The notes beneath the pieces are model-generated. The model was given only the letters and a program-made list of their open reading frames with translations. It searched no databases and was not told the DNA's origin. A stretch of DNA of 64,000 nucleotides. Origin: Ciona intestinalis. Lineage: Eukaryota; Chordata; Ascidiacea; Phlebobranchia; Cionidae. A program made the translations under genes and the position numbers. Shown piece by piece: positions 36,924 through 46,298 of this stretch (within the stretch, counting starts at the first letter, position 1; every line of letters starts with the position of its first letter). The DNA is taken from positions 3,368,957 through 3,432,956 of the forward strand of contig NC_020169.2 in the NCBI RefSeq assembly GCF_000224145.3, in the 5' to 3' direction.

Positions 36924-38999
36924 CTATTTTTTGTATTTGATTTGAAGAATATCTCCAATGCTACTAATTGCATCAAGGGCATCCTGTAGATTTTTTTCAG
37001 TCAAGGCAGCAGAGATACAGAAACGAACTCTTGCTTCGACAATAGGTGTAGCAGGAAAGCCCACGACAACAACACCAAATCCTCGACTTAACATTTCACG
37101 ACTGAAGGCACCAACTTTACATGGTGAGTAAATCAGAGCCGGCACAACTGGTGAATCATCATTTCCATATACTATAAAGCCAAGCTTTTTTAACCCTTGA
37201 CGGAACATCTTGCAGTTAGAAGCGAGCTTTTGAATTCTTCTTTTGCCTTCCTCTGTGGCTGAAATAACTTCAAGACTGGACAGAATCTGCCTACACACTG
37301 GAGGTGCCATTGAAGTAGCATAACAAGCAGAGTGGGATTTGGCACGCAGATGTTCTACAAGACTTTTTGTCCCAGCTATATACCCACCAGCTGCACCAAA
37401 ACTTTTGGTAAATGTTCCCATCATAACATCGACTTCTTTTGGATGAATACCAAAGTACTCGGTAACTCCACGACCAGTTGCTCCAAGTGCACCAATGCTA
37501 TGCGCTTCATCCAAAAATACATAGGCTTTGTATTTCTTCTTCAACTTTAAAACTTCAGGAAGATTAATGATTGAACCCTCCATGCTGTAGACACCTTCAA
37601 CGATTATTAAGATCTTTCTCCATGGTCTGTACCCCCTTGGCTGTCCATTAACGATTGCATTGCGCAACTTCAGCTCCAAATCTTTCATGTCATTATGTTT
37701 AAAAATGGTCACATTCGCTCCAGATAATCGACATCCTAGAACCAGAGATGCATGATTTAGTTCATCGCTGAGAATCAAGCATCCTTTCCCAACAAGACAA
37801 GGTATGTTCATAGAGTTGGTAGCAAACCCCATTCCAAATGTAACACAAGCATCAACATCTAGGTACCTTGCCATTTTTTCTTCTAACTCTGCATGTATGT
37901 CAAGGTTGCCAACTTCGCACCTTGAGCTGCAAACTCCATTTCCATATTGTTGTATTGCCTTTATAGAAGCTTCTGCACATACTCCACTGTTTTCAGCAAA
38001 GCCTAGGTAATTGTATGATCCCAAGTTAACAATACCGTCAAGTACTTTGCCAGTAAACTTATAGCTCCAGCCAGATTGTGAGAATTCCCTTTCCATGATT
38101 TTAATAACAGGACCAGGAGCACTGCATATAGGGCGGTTAAATACATCATGCAATCTATTGTAAATATTTCTAGTATAAAAGTTTTCAAAACTTGCATAGA
38201 GAGAGACAAAGCCGTCCATATCACCTGCTTCTGCAGAAGCGTGGTTTTTCTCGAAGCCATGCTTGCGTAGAAAGTCTCTTAAAAAGCCAAACAAAGTAAT
38301 TACCCCATAGTTGATATAAGTAATGATTGCCATGTAAAGGGGTGTTGGTTCGAAGTCTTCTTGAAATTGTTTGAGCGGGGAATCCATCTGCTGCAGTTTA
38401 GCGGGCCTTTTGAAGCCATTTTCACGAAAATCAGGTGTCATATTCTGCTTCACATGCAAGTAATCTTTTAACGGCTAAAAAAAGTATGATAAAAATAGGA
38501 TTAGTATATTTATACAGGTCATAGTCACAGGTCTATAGGGTATTTAGTTTGGTGCCAATATAATTCTGAAAATAGCGAAAATGTAGGCGATGCGAAGCCT
38601 ATAGTTAATATGCTAAATAGATTAAGGTAAATCCACAACCTGTAGTAGTGCCAATTGTTTGTCTTACGTGACAGGAGGCATTATGCAAACCGCTCTAAAA
38701 CCCGTGTATATCACTCAAGTTAAATTATACCTGCTTTAAAAAACTAACTTAAGTGCACATTTTATTACAGTGCAAACTAAAAATCACTCCTTTGACGCAT
38801 ATGATATAACTTTAGTTTTATGTAGTAATTAAGGTAAAATCTCTACTAAACAAACATTCTGTTATTTGAACCGCTCAACAGAAATAGACGAACTTTCATT
38901 CGTTTATATACGAACGGCCAAAACAACCTTTGCTGTCTCTTTTTTTCTACGATTCTTATCTCCATTCTCTCGATTTCTTTTTCTCGCTGCCATTTTCAT
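36924..38999 (-). CDS. SPTLC2: Serine palmitoyltransferase long-chain subunit, SPTLC2/3 type
   Basis: Condenses serine with palmitoyl-CoA, the first step of sphingolipid synthesis, as a PLP-bearing subunit in the ER membrane with SPTLC1. One exon, 36924-38474, carries almost the whole protein. It holds a membrane segment ([20 protein letters not shown]), '[14 protein letters not shown]', '[12 protein letters not shown]', '[15 protein letters not shown]' and the PLP-lysine motif '[13 protein letters not shown]'. The frame is open upstream to an AG acceptor at 38475 and no ATG precedes it in that exon. I therefore propose a first exon 38928-38999 (ATG AAA ATG, 24 codons, phase 0), giving ~540 aa; its donor (GTTGTT) is weak. 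Without it, the first in-exon ATG is at 38441. All catalytic motifs are intact. The main exon is certain, the first exon tentative. Confidence 0.9.
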
Positions 39000-39158
39000 T
39001 TCCCCCTCTCTCGCTCAGATTAAACAGGTTCTTCCGCAAAGCTGTCGTTTGTCGTTTACTGTACTTGAGAGATGTGTATTGCATATGCTGAAGAGTAGCA
39101 TGAATAGATAGTATTGTATCTGTGATTTGGAACTTGACTAGTCGGAAGCGATTTCAAC

Positions 39159-42100
39159 ATGGTCACAGCGGTAAGATACCCATTGTCATTTAATAACAAT
39201 GCTAATAAACAAACTAGATGTCCCACCCTTTTGCATACATACGGGATAATGCTTAGTTTAATTTCTATTCACAGATTGTTGTAAAGTTGGAGCTGGGCCA
39301 TATCGCAAAAGCTCGGGATCTGCCAACTTTTTCTGGCCACACACATGACTGGATGGTATTTGTTAAAGGAGCAGAGGGAACCGATATTGCACATTTTGTT
39401 GAAAAGGTACAATTCTGAAAACCGCATTTTTAAAGTAGCATATAGGTGTGTGTCATATGATTTATCCAACTTTTCATCAGGTTGTGTTTTGGCTTCATGA
39501 ATCTTACAATCCACCGAAATGTGTTGTAAAACAACCACCATATGAAGTACGTCAAACCGGCTATGCGGGGTTTAAAATATTAATTGATATTCACTTCAAA
39601 AACAAGGTTTTATATAAATAATATTTGTTCTTTTAATATTTAATTTTACATGGTGTATGTGATAGTGTTTAATAGGCCTAACAAATCACTTCATTTATTT
39701 TTACAGTAAGTTCAATACACATTTCCTATTTAAATAACATACTTATTTTGCAGTCAGAGCCTAAATCTGTACAATTCCAATACAACATGTTCCTTCACAT
39801 GGAAAACATGCCTCCTGTCAATCATACACGAGTTGAAATGCTTACGTTTACTAATCCTGCTGAAGATTTTCGCTCCAAACTGTTGTGTGCTGGAGGTAAT
39901 TTAAAATTAAGTTGACAAATGTTATCTGAACGCAAAATTTTTTGTAATTTAGGTGTTTTGAAAAATCAAGATTCTTTAGACGTTCAACCAAAGGAAAAGA
40001 AAAGTTCGAAGGTAAAACACAAAGTATATGAAAAAGTGATAATGCTATGTTTTTGTTTTCATTACATATGTGAAAATCTAGGAATCCAGATATGGTGAGG
40101 AATCCCATAAAAGTGGACACAAAAGCAAAGGTTGGTTGTACTTTCCAATTACAAATGTAAAATTGCTTACTTTATTTGCATTTTTAGTAATACTATAGTG
40201 ACCTATTTTTGTATATAAATAGAAAAGTCAAGTGTAAAGAATGAAAAGTCTAAAGTCAAACACTCAAAAAAAGAAGATAAAAGGAGAAATAGTATAGATG
40301 AAAATGAATTTGTTCGTAAAAGAAAAGAGGTAATGTAGCTATAGCCATTCATAGATATTTGTTTATTAGGCAATGTTATCACTGTTGCTGAGTTATTATA
40401 TTGTTTGTTCTTATTAGGATTCAAAACCAAAGCCGAGTTCATCTACTGTGTCTAACACAGATAAAAAGTCAAAAGAGAAAGTAAATAAATTGAAGGTAAG
40501 TGAAGTGTTACACCTGTGGAGGGTAACTTATTATTATATTTGTTCATGTACGGTTGTTTAGATCAAAGTTGAACAGTCTGCGGGTCCTGGTTTATTCTCA
40601 AGAGAGGAAAGCATAAATATGAAACAAATCAAGAAAAAGGATAAAAAAGAAGATATTAAAATTGAAAAGGAAAAAAGGTTCGTCTTTTTTGTTTACTGAA
40701 CCTACAATACATTCCATCTAACTTGCTGTTTAGGTTTACTCCAGAACATAAAATAAAGAAAGAAGCAAAAGAACATTCAGATAAAACAACGGAAAACACA
40801 AAACACAAGTAAATCTAATTTAATTGTGACAGACTAGACTTAGAGAAATTCAAAACTGATCCTATACCTTTTTTTCATAGGAAAATCTCCCCAGAAAAGA
40901 GTAAACAAAAACGTTCATCAGATTTTAAAGTAAAGAAGAGAAGAACTATGTCATCCTCAGGTAGTGACATGGACATACCAAGGCAAACAGTTACCCCTCC
41001 AGTGCGGTCTGATCAAGACCTAAAAGATGAAAGAACAATTAAAAGACATAAGAAAGACAAGTTAAAAGAGCTGAAAAAATCAGAAAAAAAATCAAAAAGG
41101 TCATCTACTCCTCAGCGTGAAAGGAAAGTTTCTCCTTTACCATTGCCACAGGTGTACAGTAGTAACACATCAGTTGACATGGAGATATCTAAGACACCAC
41201 CAAGAGGAAACATGAATCAGTCTTTAAAATCCTCAAAATCTTCATCATCCCACCAAAGTAAGTCATTGTGTAAGTGAAATTTAAAATCCTCTCAAATCGT
41301 GAGTGAGCTAATTAGGAATTTTTTTTTCACAGCAAAAAAGCAGAAGACTTCGAAAGCTTCTGAAAATACAAGAGTCACTTCTTCTGGTGTCAAAATCCAC
41401 ATTAAAGATGTCAAGAAAAAACGATCTCCTGAAGCCTTACGTAGAAAGGATACGTCTTCTCACAAGTAAGCATGTTTAAGTCTAAATGAATGTAACTTAC
41501 TTTATCCTTGCTTGGCCTGACGACAGTCAGTATAACATGGGTGTTCTTTTACCCACACCTTGTGCCAGCTTACGAGTTACAGCATATGTTACTGTGTGGG
41601 TGATTATTTTTTGGAATTTTTTGATGTGTGGCTGATAATTTGGACCTCCCATTAGTGGCCACTGGGTTGGAGCAATTTACTGTTAAGTGTCTTACCCAAA
41701 GACACGTACGCCTACAATGGTAGCAGCGAAGAGCTTTGAACCCAGTACCCCTGGGTTGGAGGCAGGCGCACTGACCAACTATTCTATGGCATCTGACAGT
41801 CTGAATATAGTATTAAGTATATGTATTACAATTTATCATAGTTCTCTTGTATATTTCAAGCTAGAGTAATTACTAATATAGTCTTAGCTCATCAATAACA
41901 TCTGCTCGTCGTGGGTAAAGCTTTCAAAACTTTTAACAACAACAAAAATCAAGACAATCAAACAACTACATACAATACATCAACAAGATTTCCCCATAAT
42001 ATGTGGACATTTTTTGACAATCCTGATTTCTTGTCAATAGATCCCATTCAAATAAAGTCTCAAATGCAAGTTTGGAGAGACAACCTACCGCCAAGGTTAT

Positions 42101-43731
42101 TCAGCAACAACATGGTAACAAGCCTTCGTGTATATGCATTTCTCGGTAGAGAAACTTGCTTCATCTAACACAAATTTTACTCTACAGATTCCTCCACCTC
42201 ATCTTCAGATACCGACTCCAGTGACAGTAAGTGGATTTAATTTATGAATATATTTGTTTATTTGAAATAAAGACAACATTTTGTACCTGTTGTAGATAAC
42301 GAACCAGTGAAGCAATTTGTACCAAGTCCAGGTCAGTAAATATTATCAATGAAAAGAAATGTACAATCTTAATTTTGGTCATAATGGTAATTAATGAACT
42401 ATAAAAATGTTTTTATTTACATGGATCTTTACAGCCCAAATAAAAATGGCACAATTTCTTCAATACAGTTGCTTCTCCTGCCTCTTCTTCTTCCTCTTCA
42501 CTTTCTCCGGTACCATCTCCCATTCATTCTGTTCCCAACCTCCTGCTTCCTCTTCCTAAAGAAGACGATGACTCGAATAGTGATTCAATGGAAGATTTCA
42601 ACACTGCCTCACCAATACATCAACCTCCAGCTAGGTAGCTTTTTTAGATTAGTCTTATGTTATTGTTTATTGGTGTTTGTTGTATTTGCACAACAGTTTT
42701 CACCTCATAATTAGTGTGTCGTGCACTAATGTTAAAATTCTGTGTTTTATTTTTAAGCCAACACAAACATATTTTACAAATAAGTTCCTGGCTTCTTTAT
42801 ACTTATTTTTATCTATGTAATGAAAATCATGTTACACACGTGACATTTTAGAGAGAGTTTTCTACAGTCTAATACTATATTTAGTTTGGTTTAATTGATA
42901 TCATTTATATTTCCCAGAGAAAACAAGAACGTTCATGAAGGCCAATCTCCAATGTCTAGGTACTTTACACCTTGGTAACATATAGAAGGGTGAGGGAAGA
43001 TGGGACACCCTTTCATTCTATTTTCTAGTCTCAGTTGGTAGTAAACAAGAACATTCAAAAAAATTGTAAAACTGTATGCTTACTCAAATAGACTGTTTTT
43101 AATTGTTTAAAACACATCAGGATATTTGGATATCATGTGCTAAAGGTGTCCCATCCTTCCCACCCTACTATACAAAAATTAAGATAAAAAAACTACATTT
43201 CATGTTCATGCAGTGACTCTGATGAAGCTGTTTTCCACAACTCACCACTACGTTACTATAACAACGAAGAGTCAGAGTCCCACGATGAAGAAAAACGGTT
43301 TCCACCAGAGCCTGCGTAACTTATTGAGTCTTACTTTTTTCAATAGAGATCCTCACTCATGTTTTTTTTCAGTAAAAAGCGAAGAGATTCTGTGGGATTG
43401 GAGAGAAAGTTTCCTGTGGTTACAGTTGGAGTGGGCAAAGAATTGCGGACCTATCCTGGTCTAACTCAAGAAATGTTTGAAAAATTACGCGAATTGCAGA
43501 GTGTTATAGCTGCCGTAACAGACCAAAACCGATTGAAAGAGGTAATTCGTATTTGACGACAATACTTTGTGTTTAAATTACGTACACTTAACGTAATACA
43601 TTACACAGATTTTGTCGATTGTGCGGAATTCCGGCAACTTTTCGATGGTTGGTGGTGCAGTTGATTTTGATTTATGTTCGCTGGACCGTAAAACAATTCA
43701 CAAAATTCAAAAACATCTAAAAGTGTCTTAA
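39159..43731 (+). CDS. MLLT3/MLLT1-like: YEATS-domain protein of the AF9/ENL family (MLLT3/MLLT1)
   Basis: AF9/ENL read acylated histone lysines through YEATS and recruit the super elongation complex and DOT1L through the C-terminal AHD. Exons: 39159-39170, 39275-39406, 39481-39606, 39754-39895, 39953-40011, 40082-40130, 40223-40329, 40418-40495, 40562-40677, 40734-40808, 40881-41257, 41333-41465, 41888-41910, 42188-42226, 42296-42331, 42469-42634, 42918-42959, 43214-43315, 43373-43541, 43609-43731; 2106 nt, 701 aa. The YEATS domain (residues 1-140) shows '[11 protein letters not shown]', '[14 protein letters not shown]' and 'TGYAGF'. The middle is Lys/Ser-rich and disordered. The AHD ends '[19 protein letters not shown]'. 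The start codon is placed at the short first exon MVTA, as in vertebrates. The 23-nt exon 41888-41910 is needed to hold the frame but is the least certain. Confidence 0.92.
41486..41797 (-). mobile_element. tRNA-derived SINE, full length
   Basis: Read on the minus strand it starts with a tRNA-like head (TTGGTCAGTGCGCCTGCCTC, then GGGTTCAAAGC as B box). It continues with TTGCTCCAACCCAGTGG and ends with a CATTCATT-type tail, here AATGAATGTAACTTAC on plus. It lies in an AF9-like intron directly after the exon ending 41465. Confidence 0.8.
42981..43172 (+). mobile_element. ~190-bp MITE
   Basis: TATAGAAGGGTGAGGGAAGA to TTCCCACCCTACTATA, with the forward interior GTAGTAAACAAGAAC...AATTGTTTAAAACACATCAG. 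In an intron of the AF9-like gene. Confidence 0.88.
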
Positions 43732-43958
43732 CCGTTGGAAACACTGCCTGTAATAACAGCGTCCCGCAATTGAATTATATTTGTATCTATTTGCGTGCAT
43801 TGCTGTAGTTTTAAACTTTATAAAGCAAACGTTCTTGTACAATCACGCCACATACTGCCAAACAATAATATATTGTGAAACACCATAACGGCAACGTATA
43901 ACGAGTTTTTGGAACCTTCTGTAGCAAAACCAATAAACAAGTATTGTTTTGTGCGAGT
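43732..43958. terminator. Shared 3' region, AF9-like poly(A) signal
   Basis: A plus-strand AATAAA at 43932-43937 sits 200 nt after the AF9-like stop and only 22 nt from the stop codon of the convergent Ly6-like gene. The two 3' UTRs must be very close or overlap. Confidence 0.6.
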
Positions 43959-44468
43959 TTATTCAATTTCGGTTATTTCATCAACTCCGTAATACTCTTC
44001 GTTGGAGATCTTATTATTACCGCCCTTTGGGGTTCGCGGAGTGTTAAGTATGATGTAGGCAACTGTACACAAGTATATGAGAGTGAACAGCACTTGGTAG
44101 GTCATCACCGTGCTAAGAAACACCGTTGGGCTCATTCCGACTGATCCGGTAAGCAGGTCTACCACTTTTACTGGGGGCCAATTTGTAATTTGGTTGCACA
44201 ACGTTCCGTTGCAGCAGTCGATACGGACAGATTGTGAAGATGAAGTTGCATTGCAATTCGAGCTATTGGCACATCGTTTGTCGACAGAGTTGCCATTTCT
44301 TAAAACTGTTAGGCACTGCGTTTGCAAGTTGGTACAGTTTTCCTTTGCAACATTACACCCTGCATCATTTGCTTTATTTGAGCAGCTATAGCACTGCATA
44401 GCGTAAGCAGTAGTGCAGAAACATAACAAAAAAATCAATGGCATCAAAACTCTAAACATTTTCATCAC
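43959..44468 (-). CDS. Ly6/uPAR three-finger domain membrane protein
   Basis: A single-exon ORF of 169 aa. A signal peptide (residues 1-23) is followed by a Ly6/uPAR domain with ten cysteines (26, 29, 38, 45, 52, 66, 72, 85, 86, 91), starting CYSC and ending DCCNGTLCN, the family hallmark. Four N-x-S/T sites lie in the domain. A hydrophobic segment (about 116-141) and a 28-residue polar tail ending 'EEYYGVDEITEIE' follow. Most Ly6 proteins are GPI-anchored; the tail after the hydrophobic segment suggests a true transmembrane protein instead, unless the tail is removed. The ligand or role is unknown. It is convergent with the AF9-like gene. Confidence 0.85.
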   Translation of the reverse strand: MMKMFRVLMPLIFLLCFCTTAYAMQCYSCSNKANDAGCNVAKENCTNLQTQCLTVLRNGNSVDKRCANSSNCNATSSSQSVRIDCCNGTLCNQITNWPPVKVVDLLTGSVGMSPTVFLSTVMTYQVLFTLIYLCTVAYIILNTPRTPKGGNNKISNEEYYGVDEITEIE

Positions 44469-44727
44469 CGGCAGTTTTACTTATGGATTTGAAAATTTAA
44501 TTAATTTTTTATGCTTGAAATGTATTGTTATGTGATTTTCATATATACTACATTGTTACGTTTTAATGGGGTTTGTTTCATTTTCTAAAATCTTACCCGA
44601 AATGTTGTGAAAATAAGAAACTTCTGACATGCAACAATATTATCTCTATAATAGCTACGCCACACACAACTGTCCATATTACTGTGGGCCATTACACTTG
44701 TCGACTTTTTTTGTCGTATGAAAATTA

Positions 44728-45345
44728 AAGAGGCGTCTCCTTAAAATGGGTTGTTTAAACAAGTCTATTGCACCGGCAGAGTTTTTCGAAGAATCTACAA
44801 AGCCCACCTAAAAGTTGCAATGAATAAACGTAATACATACTCGTAATGCATCAAATAGACGTACAGCATGTTTTTTTTATCTTTTGCTGGTCATACTTTA
44901 CTGCTGCGTGATTTCCGTGTTGGTGATTTGGGAAAAAAACCTAGAACGAATAACACATCCTTTACCTTTGAGCTTGTAGTCTAGTATAGATTATAGATGA
45001 CCTTACCATAATACTGGAAAGTAGAAGCGAAGAAACCAACGCCAGTCAAGGATGAAATACGCGACCAAAGGTACAATGAGATACCCTAGTCCAAAGCTAA
45101 CATTAACAGCCAAGGCCGCGATATTTCGCTTGCTAGTTGGAACTAATTCTTGTGCTGTAATAAATTTTATTATATAAAGCTAAAATGGCACACGTAATAC
45201 TTGGCTTGTTATTACTATAATTAAGGTACAAGTCGAATTCTACATAGCTATAGAAAAAACCAGCCAGATATTGCACTATATGAATGATTCCTGTGAAGTG
45301 AATTATAACGATGTATTGCACGTACGATGTGATGAATAATAAATG
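44728..45345 (-). pseudogene. SLC22-type transporter pseudogene
   Basis: Remnants of three or four exons of the neighbouring transporters. 44728-44810 (relic of 'TIDLLKKPILRRR'), ~44895-44940 (relic of 'FIPKSPKWV' with a one-base insertion that breaks frame), 45009-45160 ('LVPTSKRNIAALAVN' onward) and ~45254-45345 ('YVQYIVIIHFTGIIHIVQY'). The 45-kb exon lacks 21 bp present in the second gene. No first or last exons were found, so it is truncated at both ends. Confidence 0.75.
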
Positions 45346-46298
45346 GATGCAATATAAGCAATAAACATCTATAACCCACGAAAGTTCTCAAGTCTATATC
45401 AGCTAATCTATCGGCGAGCGCTCTCACAACAATGAGTGTACTGAAAAAGTGTCTTCGATTGCAACAAAGCATATGTGCAAGCTTTTACCATCGCATACAG
45501 GCAGTGCGACAGCATATGGCACTTAACAGTTAACTGTATACTGTTGTCTTGAGAACTCGGTACATCAATTGAATTAAACTAGCACTGATTGAACGTGGGC
45601 GTTCGAATACGTATGCGCCTGTATAACGTACTTTTTCATAAAAGGCTCTGCCGCCTGATGCTCTTAAAGTTCTAAACTGCTAGAACTACTCACAATTCAA
45701 TATAAATACGTTTTAGGCTACTAAAACACGATAAAATCTGTAGTGTATACACAACGGAAAAGGCACATCGAATAAATATGGCAGCAGTGTTTTTAAAGTT
45801 GCCTCGAGAGAACATGACATACAGTTTCTGTAACAGATTGGGTATAGGCGTTAAAGTTATCTGCAATTATAAACCATTAAGAATATTAGTAAGTAAATTG
45901 TTGTACTTTTCGTTAATTTTTTGATGCCCAAATTAATTGAGTGACAGGTAACCTGTCACTCATTTTCGCATAACCAAAAAAAGTGCACTGACACCGCTCT
46001 CGGTAAACCTTTATTCTGCATTGACATTAAAAAACGCGATGATATAGCGACTTACAATATGCAACATAACATTATAATATGTAACGCCACACTATAAGTA
46101 TAAGGTATAGTCTTTACATATAGTTACTACAAGGTTAAACTTGTTGTAGTTTCTTATAAAGTTTATTATGCTGCGGTGTCTATAGTAGTTGCTTCTGACT
46201 TTCTTCGGAAAGATGCTGATAGTTTTCTCACAGAAAACTTGGTCCTGTTTATAAAAGTGAGCAGTAAAATTAATATAAACGTGTCACTTAACCACTCT
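45346..46298. other. Spacer with 3' UTR of SLC22 gene A
   Basis: A minus-strand AATAAA (TTTATT at 46162-46167) lies 132 nt after the stop of gene A, and an identical context recurs at 50343-50348 for gene B. Further left I see nothing identifiable. Confidence 0.55.

Noticed and set aside
38460-38474. Codon TTG at 38457-38459 as start of SPTLC2
   Set aside because: The frame stays open upstream to a splice acceptor, so a spliced 5' exon or the ATG at 38441 is more plausible than a TTG start.
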